Positions 34,945 to 45,448 of a DNA stretch of 64,000 nucleotides are shown here, one piece after another. The stretch covers positions 2,852,001-2,916,000 of the forward strand of contig NZ_CP096829.1 of the NCBI RefSeq assembly GCF_023272795.1, read 5' to 3'. Below the pieces are notes generated by a model. It was not told where the DNA came from, ran no database searches, and was given only the letters and a program-made list of their open reading frames with translations. Position 1 is the first letter of the stretch. Each line of letters begins with the position of its first letter. The stretch is from Flavobacterium humidisoli. GTDB lineage: Bacteria; Bacteroidota; Bacteroidia; Flavobacteriales; Flavobacteriaceae. Made by a program: the position numbers and the translations under genes.

Positions 34945-37900
34945 TTATCCAGCTATTAATTCTTCTATTTTTTTCTCTTCTGCAATTCTTTGTAATGCTT
35001 TTTTGTAATCAGTTGGCATTACTTTTACGAAGTGCTGTTGTTGATTTTCCCAGTCTGCTAAAATTCTTTTTGCTAATGGACTGCTTGTGTACAATGAATG
35101 ATTTTTGATCAGTTTTCTTAGTTTCGTAACGTCCTCTTCTTCCATCGGGTCGAATGCCACCATTTCCATGTTGCAAACTGTAGAATCGAATTTCTTATTT
35201 GGATCGTAAACATAAGCTACACCACCGCTCATACCAGCAGCGAAGTTTCTTCCTGTTTTTCCTAAAACTACTACTGTACCACCAGTCATGTACTCGCATC
35301 CGTGATCTCCAATTCCTTCAACAACTGCTGTTGCTCCAGAATTTCTCACACAGAAACGCTCTCCGGCCATTCCATTAATATAAGCCTCTCCGGTAATAGC
35401 TCCGTAAAGGGCAACGTTTCCGATAATGATATTGTCTTCAGGGTTGAAGGTTGCAGTAGGAGGTACTTTTACAATTAATTTTCCTCCAGAAAGACCTTTT
35501 CCTAAGTAATCATTACAGTTTCCGTGAATTTTAAACGACAATCCGTTTGTTGCAAAAGCACCAAAACTTTGTCCGGCAGAACCTTCAAAATCAACTAAAA
35601 TAGTGTCATCAGGTAATCCTTGTGCTCCGTAGATTTTTGAGATTTCGTTACTCAAAATTGCACCTACAGAACGGTCTGTATTTTTAATTTTAAAGGTTAC
35701 TCTTGTTTTCTCTTTTCTATAGATGGACGGAATCGCTTCTTTGATGATGTCAAAATCCAATACATTTTCAAGTTGGTGATCTTGAGTAGTTGTATTATGA
35801 TTTGGTTCTGTTTTCGCTTTTTCCGGTTTGTATAGAATTGATGACAAGTCTAAACCATTTGCTTTATAATGTTTGATGGCTTTGTTCACATTTAATTTCT
35901 GTGACTGACCTACCATTTCTTTTAAAGTTCTGAAACCTAACTGCGCCATGATTTCTCTTAACTCTTCAGCAATGAAATACATGAAGTTGATTACGTGCTC
36001 TGGAGTTCCTTTGAAATTTTTTCTTAATTCAGGATCCTGAGTGGCAATACCAACTGGGCAAGTATTTAAGTGGCAAGCTCTCATCATGATACATCCAGAA
36101 GCTACAAGCGGAGCCGTTGCAAAACCAAATTCTTCAGCACCTAATAAAGCTGCGATAGCAACGTCACGACCTGTTTTCAACTGTCCGTCACATTCTAAAA
36201 CTACACGACTTCTTAAATCGTTTAAGATTAAAGTCTGCTGAGCTTCAGCTAAACCAAGTTCCCACGGAATACCTGTGTGCTGTAAAGAGGTTAATGGTGC
36301 AGCTCCTGTTCCTCCGTCGTAACCAGAAATTAGGATAACGTCAGCTTTTGCTTTGGCAACACCGGCAGCGATGGTTCCAACTCCAACTTCAGAAACTAAT
36401 TTTACGTTAATACGAGCTTCACGGTTTGCATTTTTCAAATCGTAAATCAACTGCGATAAATCCTCAATTGAGTAAATATCGTGGTGAGGAGGAGGCGAAA
36501 TCAAACCTACATAAGGCGTAGAGTTTCTAGTTTCAGCAATCCAAGGCACTACTTTTTCTCCAGGTAACTGTCCACCTTCACCAGGTTTTGCTCCCTGAGC
36601 CATTTTAATCTGGATTTCTTTAGCGTTGGTCAAATAGTTGATCGAAACACCAAAACGTCCTGAAGCAACCTGTTTAATTGCAGAGTTTCTAGAATCTCCG
36701 TTAATTTCTTTCTGGAAACGTTTTGGATCTTCTCCACCTTCTCCAGAATTACTTTTTCCTCCAATTCTGTTCATTGCAATCGCTAAATTCTCATGCGCTT
36801 CTCTACTGATAGATCCGTAAGACATAGCACCTGTTTTGAATTTCTTAACGATTTCTGTCCAAGGTTCTACTTCGTCAATAGAAATTGGATCTAAATTGTT
36901 GAATTCAAATAATCCTCTAATAGTCATTAAGTTTGAACTTTGCTCATTAACGGCATTAGAGTATTCTTTATAGCTTTCTGGGCTGTTTAAGCGAACCGCT
37001 TGCTGTAATTTAGAAATAGTCGTTGGATTAAACATGTGTTTTTCACCGCCACGTCTCCATCTGTAAATGCCTCCAATTTCAAGAGAAAGCAAACTAGCAA
37101 CTTTTGAATTTGGGAAAGCTTTTTGGAAACGTTTTTTAACCTCTTTTTCCACTTCCATTAAACCGATTCCTTCAATTCTTGATGGAGTGTAAGGGAAGTA
37201 TTTAGATGTAAATGTTTTGTTTAAACCTAAAATCTCGAAAATCTGAGCAGCTCTGTACGAATGTAAAGTAGAGATACCGATTTTGTTCATGATTTTCACG
37301 ATTCCTTTTGCAATCGCTTTGTTATAATTCACAACTGCATAATCAGCTTTTACTTTTGTAATGAAACCTTTTTCAACCTGATCGTGAATGATTTCGTTTA
37401 CCATGTAAGGATTGATTGCACTTGCACCATATCCGAACAATAAAGCAAAATGATGAGGTTCTCTTGGTTCTGCAGATTCAATGATGATTCCGAATTTAGA
37501 ACGAACCTGTAAAATGTTTAATGAATGATGAATGTAAGAACAAGCCAATAACATTGGGATTGGAGCTAATTCTTCGCTAACGCCTCTATCAGATAAGATA
37601 ATAATGTTGCATCCTTCATTAACTGCTTTAAAAGTTGCCTGAACACATTTCTCAAGCGCACGCTCTAAACCGTTTACTCCTTTTTCTATTTTGTATAAAG
37701 TAGAAATAGTAGCCGATTTGAAATCTGGGTGATCTATATTTCTAATTTTATCCAAATCCTCGTTAGAAACAACTGGATTTTGGATTTTTAATTTTTTACA
37801 TTGTTTAGATTCAATTTCGAAAATATTGAAATCTCCACCAATCGCTAAACTAATATCAGTGATGATTTCTTCACGAATACCATCCAACGGCGGGTTAGTA

Positions 37901-39462
37901 ACCTGAGCAAACAATTGTTTGAAGTAATTGTACAACAACTGAGGCTGATCTGATAAAACGGCCAAAGGTGTATCGTTCCCCATAGAACTAATTGCTTCAG
38001 CTCCGTCGCTACCCATTGGGTTGATGATTGTTTTTAAATCTTCAATTGTATAACCAAACAAACGCTGTCTTGTTAAGAAGTCTAATTTTTCAACAGGAGT
38101 AGGGTTGTTTGTATAAGGAACGCTAGCCAATGGCAATAAGTTTTCATCAACCCATTGTTTGTATGGACGTTTTGTAACAATCGCTTTTTTAACTTCTTCG
38201 TCTTCGATGATACGTCCTTCATTCATATCAACTAGGAACATTTTTCCTGGCTCTAAACGTCCGTGCTGAATTACATCTTCTGGATCGATGTCTAATACGC
38301 CAATTTCAGATGACATAATTACGAATCCGCTCTTCGTTAAAGTATAACGAGAAGGACGCAATCCGTTTCTGTCTAGTAAAGCACCAATTACGTTACCATC
38401 TGTAAACGGAATAGAAGCAGGACCATCCCAAGGCTCCATGATACAAGCATTGTACTCATAGAAAGCTCTTTTTTCTGGAGACATCGTCTGGTGTTTTTCC
38501 CAAGCTTCAGGAACCACCATCATCATTGCCTCTGGAAGAGAACGGCCAGTCATTAATAAAAGTTCAATCACCATATCCATAGAAGCAGAATCTGATTTTC
38601 CTTCTAAGATAATTGGGAATAATTTTTTGATATCATCGCCAAAAACTTTGCTTTGCATAAGCTCTTCACGAGCACGCATACGGCTTACGTTTCCACGAAG
38701 TGTATTGATCTCACCATTATGACACATGTATCTAAATGGCTGAGCTAGGTCCCAAGATGGGAATGTATTGGTAGAGAAACGCTGGTGTACAAGTGCAAGA
38801 CGAGTCACCAAGTCTGGATCTTTCAAATCTATATAATAACGGCTGATGTCTTCCGGCATCAATAGACCTTTATATATTATAGTAGTTGTCGATAAACTAG
38901 TAAAATAAAACATGTGGCTTTCTGAGGTTTTTGATCCTCTTACCGCATGTTCAGCAATTTTTCTAGCTGCAAAAAGTTTTGCATTAAATTCTTGTTCAGT
39001 TAACTCTTGTCCGTTTTTAGAAACGAAAACTTGTTTAACTGTTGGTTCTTTTTCTGCAGCAATTTCACCTAGATTTTCAACGTCAACGGGTACATCTCTC
39101 CAACCTAGAACTTTTAAGTTTTGGTCTTTGATTGTTGCTTCAAATGCATTAATGCAAAAAGAAACTTGGTTTTTGCTTTTTGGTAAAAAAACCATTCCTA
39201 CTGCATACTCACGCGCTTCTGGGATTTCAAAGTCACAAACTTTCTTAAAAAAATCATGAGGAATGTCGAATAAAATTCCGGCTCCGTCACCAGTTCTTCC
39301 ATCAGAACTAACGGCACCACGATGTTCTAATTTAATTAAGATGTCTAATGCTTTGTGAATAATATCATTTGACTTAATACCATTCAAATTACAAATAAAT
39401 CCTGCACCACAATTGTCGTGTTCAAATTCAGGCAGATAAAGCCCTTGTTCTTTAACTCTCAT
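34945..39462 (-). CDS. gltB: Glutamate synthase large subunit
   Basis: A 1505-residue subunit. I chose ATG 39462, so the sequence begins [21 protein letters not shown]. Residue C18 becomes the N-terminal nucleophile after removal of a 17-residue propeptide, as in GltB proteins, where it hydrolyses glutamine. The central and FMN/Fe-S synthase domains follow ([18 protein letters not shown] and the CHLNTCPVG cysteine cluster), then the C-terminal GXGXG beta-helix region. The longer frame adds 43 hydrophobic residues before the propeptide and covers a promoter box, so it is rejected. It is divergent from sucC. Confidence 0.96.
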   Translation of the reverse strand: MRVKEQGLYLPEFEHDNCGAGFICNLNGIKSNDIIHKALDILIKLEHRGAVSSDGRTGDGAGILFDIPHDFFKKVCDFEIPEAREYAVGMVFLPKSKNQVSFCINAFEATIKDQNLKVLGWRDVPVDVENLGEIAAEKEPTVKQVFVSKNGQELTEQEFNAKLFAARKIAEHAVRGSKTSESHMFYFTSLSTTTIIYKGLLMPEDISRYYIDLKDPDLVTRLALVHQRFSTNTFPSWDLAQPFRYMCHNGEINTLRGNVSRMRAREELMQSKVFGDDIKKLFPIILEGKSDSASMDMVIELLLMTGRSLPEAMMMVVPEAWEKHQTMSPEKRAFYEYNACIMEPWDGPASIPFTDGNVIGALLDRNGLRPSRYTLTKSGFVIMSSEIGVLDIDPEDVIQHGRLEPGKMFLVDMNEGRIIEDEEVKKAIVTKRPYKQWVDENLLPLASVPYTNNPTPVEKLDFLTRQRLFGYTIEDLKTIINPMGSDGAEAISSMGNDTPLAVLSDQPQLLYNYFKQLFAQVTNPPLDGIREEIITDISLAIGGDFNIFEIESKQCKKLKIQNPVVSNEDLDKIRNIDHPDFKSATISTLYKIEKGVNGLERALEKCVQATFKAVNEGCNIIILSDRGVSEELAPIPMLLACSYIHHSLNILQVRSKFGIIIESAEPREPHHFALLFGYGASAINPYMVNEIIHDQVEKGFITKVKADYAVVNYNKAIAKGIVKIMNKIGISTLHSYRAAQIFEILGLNKTFTSKYFPYTPSRIEGIGLMEVEKEVKKRFQKAFPNSKVASLLSLEIGGIYRWRRGGEKHMFNPTTISKLQQAVRLNSPESYKEYSNAVNEQSSNLMTIRGLFEFNNLDPISIDEVEPWTEIVKKFKTGAMSYGSISREAHENLAIAMNRIGGKSNSGEGGEDPKRFQKEINGDSRNSAIKQVASGRFGVSINYLTNAKEIQIKMAQGAKPGEGGQLPGEKVVPWIAETRNSTPYVGLISPPPHHDIYSIEDLSQLIYDLKNANREARINVKLVSEVGVGTIAAGVAKAKADVILISGYDGGTGAAPLTSLQHTGIPWELGLAEAQQTLILNDLRSRVVLECDGQLKTGRDVAIAALLGAEEFGFATAPLVASGCIMMRACHLNTCPVGIATQDPELRKNFKGTPEHVINFMYFIAEELREIMAQLGFRTLKEMVGQSQKLNVNKAIKHYKANGLDLSSILYKPEKAKTEPNHNTTTQDHQLENVLDFDIIKEAIPSIYRKEKTRVTFKIKNTDRSVGAILSNEISKIYGAQGLPDDTILVDFEGSAGQSFGAFATNGLSFKIHGNCNDYLGKGLSGGKLIVKVPPTATFNPEDNIIIGNVALYGAITGEAYINGMAGERFCVRNSGATAVVEGIGDHGCEYMTGGTVVVLGKTGRNFAAGMSGGVAYVYDPNKKFDSTVCNMEMVAFDPMEEEDVTKLRKLIKNHSLYTSSPLAKRILADWENQQQHFVKVMPTDYKKALQRIAEEKKIEELIAG

Positions 39463-39479
39463 TCTTGATATTTTTTTTA

Positions 39480-39487
39480 CAAAAATA
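39480..39487 (-). promoter_or_regulatory. Candidate -7 box for gltB
   Basis: TATTTTTG on the minus strand matches TANNTTTG and lies 17 bases before the chosen ATG. Confidence 0.5.
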
Positions 39488-39822
39488 AAGATTTCGTTAA
39501 ACATAATGTATTGAAATAGTGATTTTGCTTTCATTTTTGCTGTAATATTAGAAAAAGCATTCTTAATTATTAATATTATGATATAAAGCATCCCGAATTG
39601 CTAAAAATATAATTACACTTAAAATATATTAGGAAAAATCGTCGGCAGGCCAATAAAACCAATGAATTTTTTGTTAAATATCAAACGTTTTATGTGAATT
39701 GTGTTAACATTAACAAATTGTTCCGTTAACGATTTGTTTGCTTTGAAAAATTATCAACGCCTAATACCTATATATAACATTTATTTAATTGAAAAAGATT
39801 TTACTATTAAGTTGTATTTTGT

Positions 39823-39830
39823 TACTTTTG
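39823..39830 (+). promoter_or_regulatory. Candidate -7 box for sucC
   Basis: TACTTTTG matches TANNTTTG and lies 48 bases before ATG 39879. It lies inside the longer open frame, which argues against the upstream TTG start. Confidence 0.6.
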
Positions 39831-39878
39831 TCGCACTTTTATTCTGAAATAAATTCAGAACCAGACAAATTCTATATT

Positions 39879-41072
39879 ATGAACATACACGAATATCAAG
39901 GAAAAGAAATTTTAGCGAGTTACGGAGTACGCGTACAACGCGGAATTGTGGCTAACAATGCGGTTGAAGCTGTAGCTGCTGCAAAACAATTAACTGCCGA
40001 AACTGGTACAGGATGGCATGTAATAAAAGCGCAAATTCACGCAGGTGGTCGTGGAAAAGGTGGTGGAGTTAAGCTGGCAAAAAACTTACAACAAGTTGAA
40101 GAGTTAGCAGAACAAATCATCGGAATGCAGTTGATTACACCTCAGACTCCGCCTGAAGGTAAAAAAGTAAATAAGGTATTAGTTGCAGAAGATGTTTACT
40201 ATCCAGGTGAAAGCGAAACTTCTGAATTTTATGTTTCTGTTTTATTGAATAGAGGTACAGGACGCAACATGATCATGTATTCTACTGAAGGTGGAATGGA
40301 TATCGAAGAAGTTGCTGAGCACACACCACACTTAATCTTTACTGAAGAAATTGATCCAGCTGTTGGATTACAAGGTTTCCAAGCTAGAAGAATTGCTTTT
40401 AACTTAGGTCTTTCTGGAAATGCTTTCAAAGAAATGGTTAAATTCATCGACGCACTTTACAATGCTTACATTGGATCTGATGCTTCTATGTTTGAAATCA
40501 ACCCAGTTTTAAAAACTTCTGATAACAAAATCTTAGCGGTTGATGCTAAAGTTAACATCGACGATAACGCTTTATACAGACAACCGAAATATGCTGAAAT
40601 GAGAGATATCCGTGAGGAGAATCCAATCGAAGTTGAAGCTAAAGAAGTTGGTCTAAACTATGTTGACCTTGATGGTACTGTAGGATGTATGGTAAACGGA
40701 GCTGGTCTTGCAATGGCAACTATGGATTTAATTAAATACGCTGGTTTTGAGCCTGCTAACTTCCTTGACGTAGGAGGAACTGCTGATGCTAAGCGTGTTG
40801 AAACTGCTTTCAGAATTATCTTGAAAGATCCAAACGTAAAAGCTATCTTAATTAACATCTTTGGAGGTATCGTTCGTTGTGACCGTGTTGCTCAAGGTGT
40901 TGTTGATGCTTACAAAAACATGGGAGACGCTATCAATGTGCCAATTATCGTTCGTTTGCAAGGAACAAATGCTGAAATTGCAAAAGAATTAATTGACAAC
41001 TCTGGTATGCCAATCTTATCTGCAGTTCAATTCCAAGAAGCTGCTGACCAAGTTAAAGCTGCACTTTCTTAA
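39879..41072 (+). CDS. sucC: Succinyl-CoA synthetase beta subunit
   Basis: A 397-residue subunit that makes succinate and ATP or GTP from succinyl-CoA in the TCA cycle. [12 protein letters not shown] is the standard N-terminus, an ATP-grasp region follows ([15 protein letters not shown]), and the C-terminal CoA-ligase domain contains [17 protein letters not shown] and [17 protein letters not shown] rejected the TTG at 39789: its extra 30 residues mimic a signal peptide, but a promoter box lies inside them. The alpha subunit sucD is not adjacent, unlike in many bacteria. Confidence 0.96.
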   Translation: MNIHEYQGKEILASYGVRVQRGIVANNAVEAVAAAKQLTAETGTGWHVIKAQIHAGGRGKGGGVKLAKNLQQVEELAEQIIGMQLITPQTPPEGKKVNKVLVAEDVYYPGESETSEFYVSVLLNRGTGRNMIMYSTEGGMDIEEVAEHTPHLIFTEEIDPAVGLQGFQARRIAFNLGLSGNAFKEMVKFIDALYNAYIGSDASMFEINPVLKTSDNKILAVDAKVNIDDNALYRQPKYAEMRDIREENPIEVEAKEVGLNYVDLDGTVGCMVNGAGLAMATMDLIKYAGFEPANFLDVGGTADAKRVETAFRIILKDPNVKAILINIFGGIVRCDRVAQGVVDAYKNMGDAINVPIIVRLQGTNAEIAKELIDNSGMPILSAVQFQEAADQVKAALS

Positions 41073-41095
41073 TTAAATAAGAAATCAATTTATAT

Positions 41096-41132
41096 AGAAA
41101 AATCCCTTCGATATTCGGAGGGATTTTTTTTG
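41096..41132 (+). terminator. Terminator of sucC
   Basis: aaaaatcccttcga pairs with tcggagggattttt (one G-T pair) around tat and is followed by a T-run. Confidence 0.85.
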
Positions 41133-41238
41133 GAGTTTATTTAACCGCAAAGTACGCAAAGTTTTTTGTCAAGGATTGTCAATACAAACGCAAAATTCGC
41201 AAAGCTAAATCAATAAATTTTACGGATTTTATTTCAAT

Positions 41239-41321
41239 ATAGCCCGTGGTTTCAACCACGGGGACACAATACATGTCACACAATAAATATCTGGGCATTC
41301 CCGCGGTTGAAACCGCGGGCT
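41239..41321. repeat. Pair of 'cccgtgg / ccacggg' hairpins with compensatory change
   Basis: The left hairpin (about 41243-41262) is cccgtggtttcaaccacggg, and the right one (41300-41319) is cccgcggttgaaaccgcggg. They are reverse complements except that the T-A pair in the stem became C-G on both sides of the right hairpin. The same left-type hairpin occurs twice at 33021-33104. The rest of the 383-base gap after sucC (41073-41455) contains a terminator and cgcaaag repeats. Confidence 0.75.
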
Positions 41322-41455
41322 CTGTTTGAAAATTAGATTTGTAATTTAAAAACGTTTTGTAAATACAAAATTCGCAAAGCTTATTTGAATATAACTTTGC
41401 GAACTTTGCGTATCCCGATAGCTATCGGGATTGCATGATTAGCGGTTAAAATGTA

Positions 41456-42253
41456 TTATTTCAATACCGTCGCCAAATCTATAATTTCAAATTCTGGATC
41501 ATGTGTTATAAATTCTCTAATTATAGCAGCATGACCTGCGCCGACTAAAACCATTATTTTGTTATCTGTGCTTTCAGTGAGTTTCTGAATTAAAGAATAC
41601 ATATATAAATTTCTTTTGTACCAATTTGAAACTAAAGACGCTCCTGTAAAATCATCTGGATTTCCAGCTCTATTTGCTACATCCAAATACCATTGGATGT
41701 TTTTATTTTCGGTTTCTTTTTTATTGTAATGTAGCATGAGTTCTTGTAATGAGCTTTTTGTTATTCTTTCATTATGATCTTTTTCATTTCTTTTTTTCCA
41801 CTCATTATTTCTTTTCAATAAATCCTGTTGGTTTGCTTTTTCCATTGACATCAGTAAACTGTCATATGGAAAAGAAGTATAGAGATTCATTCCATATAAT
41901 TTTTTATGATTCAGCTTTTTAGCTGTGCGAAGTGCTAGTTGTGTTATTTCGTTTTTGTTAGTTTTAAAAAGACTGTCGGTATTTTTATTGTACAACTTAT
42001 CCAAATCAGCTTGTTTGTTAAATTCCCATTCGACAAATATTTTATCTGGACCAAATTTTTTGATTTTGTCACTCATTATTTCGAGTTCCTTTTGGCTCTT
42101 CTCAGACATGATATTGAAGCTGTTTAGTTTAGCAACATCAAGACCAGGATTGGCGTAATGAAAAGTACCAACCAATAATATCTGTTTTTTCTTAGTTTGA
42201 GAAGAAGCGATGTTAAATGTAATAAGAGCTAATAATAGAATGATTTTTTGCAT
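41456..42253 (-). CDS. DUF5694 protein (TraB/GumN-like), copy 1
   Basis: A 265-residue secreted protein (signal MQKIILLLALITFNIASSQ). GTFHYANPGLD (about 29-39) is the family's signature, and VGAGHAAIIREF near the C-terminus is the second conserved block. The family is related to the TraB/PrgY/GumN group of possible metallopeptidases: a GxxH near the N-terminus and a GxxH near the C-terminus are thought to form the active site. FVEWEF adds a conserved Glu. No substrate is known. It is the promoter-distal copy of a tandem pair. Confidence 0.8.
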   Translation of the reverse strand: MQKIILLLALITFNIASSQTKKKQILLVGTFHYANPGLDVAKLNSFNIMSEKSQKELEIMSDKIKKFGPDKIFVEWEFNKQADLDKLYNKNTDSLFKTNKNEITQLALRTAKKLNHKKLYGMNLYTSFPYDSLLMSMEKANQQDLLKRNNEWKKRNEKDHNERITKSSLQELMLHYNKKETENKNIQWYLDVANRAGNPDDFTGASLVSNWYKRNLYMYSLIQKLTESTDNKIMVLVGAGHAAIIREFITHDPEFEIIDLATVLK

Positions 42254-42277
42254 GATTTTTCGTTTTTAAATTCATGA

Positions 42278-42285
42278 CAAATGTA
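42278..42285 (-). promoter_or_regulatory. Candidate -7 box for DUF5694 copy 1
   Basis: TACATTTG on the minus strand matches TANNTTTG, 24 bases before the start codon. The identical box lies at 43408-43415, so each copy keeps its own promoter. Confidence 0.55.
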
Positions 42286-42585
42286 TTGCGTCTTTTGACC
42301 TCTGTTTTTTGTTTTTGATGAACGTAGGATTTCATTTTATAAACACATGGAATTTCTGAGGTAATAATTTCGTGTAACGTTTTCCATAGTTCATCCCTGA
42401 AAAAACATCTTTTAAATGTGCTTTTTTGACAAAACAAAAAAATAAAATGTATCGTAAAGAGCGCTAAGTTTTTTTATCAAGGCGATAAAAATGCAAAGTT
42501 CGCAAAGCTATTTGTATAAAATAACTTTGCGAACTTTGCTTATCCCGATAGCTGTCGGGATTGCGCTCTTTGTAGTTAAAAAAAA

Positions 42586-43383
42586 TTATTTCAAGACAGT
42601 TGATAATTCTACGATTTCAAATTCTGGATCATGTGCTAGAAATTCTCTTAGCATTGCAGCGTGTCCGGCTCCAAGTAAAACCATGATTTTATTATCTGAG
42701 CTTTCGGTTAATTTTTGAACTAAAGAATACATGTATAAATTTCTTTTGTACCAATTTGAAACTAAAGAAGCACCAGTAAAGTCATCTGGGTTTCCAGTTC
42801 TGTTTGCTACTTCTAAATACCATTGAATGTTATCTTCATTAGACGCTTTTTCATTGTAGTAAAGCATAAGATCTGTTAAAGAGCTTTTAGCCATTCTTTC
42901 GTTATTATCTTTTACAAACCTTTCTGTCGACTCCGTATTTTTTTTCATTAAATCCTTCTGATTTGCTTTTTCCATTGACATCATCAAGCTATCATAAGGG
43001 AAACGGGTACGATAATCAATTCCATACATCTTTTTGTGATTCAGTTTTTTAGCAGTGCGTAATGCTAATTGAGTAATTTCATTTACATCTTTTTTAAGTA
43101 AACTGTCGGTGTTTTTATTGTAGTACTTGTCTAACTCAACTTGTTTGCTAAATTTCCATTCTACAAATATTTTGTTTGGACCAAATTTCTTGATTTTGTC
43201 ACTCATAATTTCGAGCTCTTTTTGGCTTTTCTCAGACATTACATTAAAGGTTTTTATTTTGGCAACATCAAGTCCAGGATTGGCGTAATGAAAAGTACCA
43301 ACCAATAATATCTGTTTTTTCTTAGTTTGAGAAGAAGTGATGTTAAATGTAATAAGAGCTAATAATAGAATGATTTTTTGCAT
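42586..43383 (-). CDS. DUF5694 protein (TraB/GumN-like), copy 2
   Basis: A 265-residue secreted protein of the same length as copy 1. The first 40 residues differ at two positions (A16T and the residue after DVAK is shifted in character), and the last 60 are nearly the same. The middle (about 88-185) differs much more, for example RTRFPYDSLMMSMEKANQKD against YTSFPYDSLLMSMEKANQQD. The GTFHYANPG and VGAGHA-type motifs are both retained (here LLGAGHAAMLREF). This points to divergence after duplication, possibly with gene conversion at the ends. Confidence 0.8.
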   Translation of the reverse strand: MQKIILLLALITFNITSSQTKKKQILLVGTFHYANPGLDVAKIKTFNVMSEKSQKELEIMSDKIKKFGPNKIFVEWKFSKQVELDKYYNKNTDSLLKKDVNEITQLALRTAKKLNHKKMYGIDYRTRFPYDSLMMSMEKANQKDLMKKNTESTERFVKDNNERMAKSSLTDLMLYYNEKASNEDNIQWYLEVANRTGNPDDFTGASLVSNWYKRNLYMYSLVQKLTESSDNKIMVLLGAGHAAMLREFLAHDPEFEIVELSTVLK

Positions 43384-43407
43384 GATTTTTCGTTTTTAAA
43401 TTCATGA

Positions 43408-43415
43408 CAAATGTA
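43408..43415 (-). promoter_or_regulatory. Candidate -7 box for DUF5694 copy 2
   Basis: TACATTTG on the minus strand, at the same distance from the start codon as in copy 1. Confidence 0.55.
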
Positions 43416-43577
43416 TTCCGTCTTTTGACCTCTGTTTTTTGTTTTTGATGAACATAGAATTTCATTTTATAAACACATGGAATTTGCAGTGTAATAATTT
43501 CATGTAAAGTTTTTGATAGTTTATCCCTAAAAAAGCATGATTTAAATAAATGTCATTTTCTATTAAAGGCTTAATTG

Positions 43578-43585
43578 TATTTTTG
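43578..43585 (+). promoter_or_regulatory. Candidate -7 box for the sensor kinase gene
   Basis: TATTTTTG matches TANNTTTG and lies 18 bases before the kinase start. Confidence 0.5.
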
Positions 43586-43603
43586 AGCTAATTATCAAAA
43601 ACT

Positions 43604-44644
43604 ATGAAATCAAGAATCCCTTTTTATTACCATATTGTCTTTTTCGTTTTGTTATTTCTAACGTACATTTTCTGGGATATTGGACTTAATGATCAAAAAA
43701 TAGAAATTGTAATCAAAGCAATATGTTATGGAATTACGCCAACTCATTTGTTAGCAATATTTTGTATTTACATTCTCAATTTTTACTGCTTCTGTGAATG
43801 GTTTTTAAACAAAAAGAAATTACTTTTTTATATTCTGACAATTCCAGTTTCGTTATTGCTTTTTGCAGCTGTTCGTTATTTTTTGCAAGAAGTTGTTATG
43901 TTTAATATTACCGGAATGCACAATTATTATGAAGAAGCTAGAGAAATAAGTTATTACATAAAAGATAATTTTTTCTTCGGATTGCCGGCTGTCATTTTAA
44001 GTGCATTGACTTTTTCGTTTTGGCAGTTCCAGACTGCACAACATCAAAATCAGGAATTGCTTTTGGAAAATAAAAAAGCCGAATTCCAGATGCTAAAAGC
44101 ACAGGTTAGTCCGCATTTTTTATTTAATACTTTGAATTCTTTTTACAGTCAATTGATTTTAAAAGATGATAAAATGGCTGATGATGTTTTAGTACTTTCT
44201 GATTTACTTCGATATGTAATTACCGAAACAGACAAAGATGAAGCGATACTTTCAAAAGAGATTCAATTCATTCAAAACTATATTCATTTGCAAAAGAAAA
44301 GATTTGAAGATCAGCTGTTTTTGGATTTTTCTGTTGAAGGGAATTATTCAAACGAAAAAATCATTTCGTCGGCGTTGGTTCACTTTGTTGAGAATGTTTT
44401 CAAGCATGGAAAATTTAATAATGAAGATGAAAAAGCCATTATTTCAATTCGAATAAAGGACGATTTTCTAGAAATTTCAACTTTCAATTATTTTATTGAA
44501 GGAGAAAATTATTCTTCAACTGGAATTGGTTTTGATAACTTGACAAAAAGGCTAGAATACACGTATAAAGGCCAATTTATTCTTGAAAAAACAGAAGAAA
44601 ATAATACCTTTAAAACTTACTTAAAAATACCGCTAAAGAAATAA
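43604..44644 (+). CDS. LytS/YehU-type sensor histidine kinase
   Basis: A 346-residue kinase. Residues 1-140 contain four membrane helices (about 8-25, 44-66, 72-94, 124-142) without a periplasmic sensor domain, so it probably senses within or at the membrane. The phosphorylated histidine is H171 in QVSPHFLFNTLN. The ATPase domain follows (VHFVENVFKHGKFNNED and GIGFDNLTKRLE). It is three bases from the response regulator gene, so the two form an operon. Stimulus unknown; family members often sense cell-envelope state. Confidence 0.9.
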   Translation: MKSRIPFYYHIVFFVLLFLTYIFWDIGLNDQKIEIVIKAICYGITPTHLLAIFCIYILNFYCFCEWFLNKKKLLFYILTIPVSLLLFAAVRYFLQEVVMFNITGMHNYYEEAREISYYIKDNFFFGLPAVILSALTFSFWQFQTAQHQNQELLLENKKAEFQMLKAQVSPHFLFNTLNSFYSQLILKDDKMADDVLVLSDLLRYVITETDKDEAILSKEIQFIQNYIHLQKKRFEDQLFLDFSVEGNYSNEKIISSALVHFVENVFKHGKFNNEDEKAIISIRIKDDFLEISTFNYFIEGENYSSTGIGFDNLTKRLEYTYKGQFILEKTEENNTFKTYLKIPLKK

Positions 44645-44647
44645 TTT

Positions 44648-45361
44648 ATGGCTTTTAAATGCATAATTGTCGACGACGAACCGCCTGCAACTAGAATATT
44701 GGAAAATTACATCGGGAAAGTAAATTTTTTGGAGAAAGTTGGCGTTTTTAATGATTCGTTAAAAGCATTAGAATTTCTAAACACGCAATCTGTAGATGTT
44801 ATTTTTCTAGATATTCAAATGCCTCAATTAACCGGTTTACAGATTTCTAAAATTATTTCTAAAGATATAAAAGTCATTTTTACAACGGCTTATCCAGATT
44901 TTGCTCTAGAAGGATTTGAATTAAATGCGGTCGATTATTTATTAAAACCAATTGCATTCGAACGTTTTTATCAAGCCGTTTCTAAACTCAATTCTGAATC
45001 CAAAATAGAAGTTTCGAACACTAATAATAGCACTGCACCAGATTTTTTATTTATAAAAACCGATGGTAAAAATAAATTTCAGAAAGTTTTTTTGAAGGAC
45101 GTTTTATATGTAGAAAGTCTGCAAAATTATGTTTGCATTCATACTGTAAAACAGCAGATTATTACACATTCATCTTTAAAAAATGTAATTGAATCACTTC
45201 CAGAAAATGATTTTATTCAAATACATAAATCGTATGTGGTTTCATTGCAACATATAGAATCGACAGATAATTTTTCTGTTTTTATAAATGGAAAAGAATT
45301 GCCAATTGGCGCAACTTTTAAAGAAGCTTTTTTTGATAAGATTGAGGAGAATAAGATTTAA
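44648..45361 (+). CDS. LytTR-family response regulator
   Basis: A 237-residue regulator. The receiver domain (1-118) contains the acidic pair D9/D10, the phosphorylated D55 in VIFLDIQMPQ, and K98 in LLKPIAF. The LytTR DNA-binding domain follows (about 135-235), with FLFIKTDGKNKFQKVFLKDVLYVES and FIQIHKSYVVSLQHI as signatures. Partner of the LytS-like kinase just upstream. Targets are not shown in the window. There is no clear terminator for this gene, only the repeat at 45365-45433. Confidence 0.93.
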   Translation: MAFKCIIVDDEPPATRILENYIGKVNFLEKVGVFNDSLKALEFLNTQSVDVIFLDIQMPQLTGLQISKIISKDIKVIFTTAYPDFALEGFELNAVDYLLKPIAFERFYQAVSKLNSESKIEVSNTNNSTAPDFLFIKTDGKNKFQKVFLKDVLYVESLQNYVCIHTVKQQIITHSSLKNVIESLPENDFIQIHKSYVVSLQHIESTDNFSVFINGKELPIGATFKEAFFDKIEENKI

Positions 45362-45364
45362 AAA

Positions 45365-45433
45365 GATAGCCACGAATTCTCGAATTTTATTTTCAAAGAT
45401 TATCAAAAAGAATTCGTGAATTCGTGGCTAAAA
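45365..45433 (-). terminator. Repeat-derived hairpin, likely terminator of the DUF1456 gene
   Basis: tagccacgaattc (45367-45379) and gaattcgtggcta (45418-45430) are perfect 13-bp complements. On the minus strand the stem is followed by tctttttaa, which fits a terminator for the gene at 45449. The sequence also belongs to the 'gccacgaatt' repeat family seen at 13028-13175. Confidence 0.55.
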
Positions 45434-45448
45434 AACTTTGCGGTTAAA

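Larger units (their letters stand above)
39463..39878. other. Divergent promoter region between gltB and sucC
   Basis: A 416-base AT-rich gap. It holds a gltB -7 box (39480-39487) and a sucC -7 box (39823-39830). A stretch of mixed A/T sequence between them has no gene, repeat or clear operator. Confidence 0.5.
41365..43556. repeat. Tandem duplication of a ~1.13-kb unit
   Basis: Two copies of one unit, offset by 1130 bases (41365-42425 and 42495-43556). Each contains a DUF5694 gene, its upstream noncoding region including the -7 box, and the downstream ataactttgcgaactttgc repeat with its atcccgatagct palindrome. Some bases differ in both the coding and noncoding parts. The gap 42254-42585 (332 bases) therefore holds the first gene's leader followed by the second gene's downstream repeat. 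Confidence 0.85.

Noticed and set aside
39463..39591. 43-residue extension of GltB
   Set aside because: It covers a promoter box and precedes the propeptide that normally starts GltB.
39789..39878. Signal-peptide-like N-terminal extension of SucC
   Set aside because: It would start at TTG, a -7 promoter box lies inside it, and SucC proteins begin [10 protein letters not shown].
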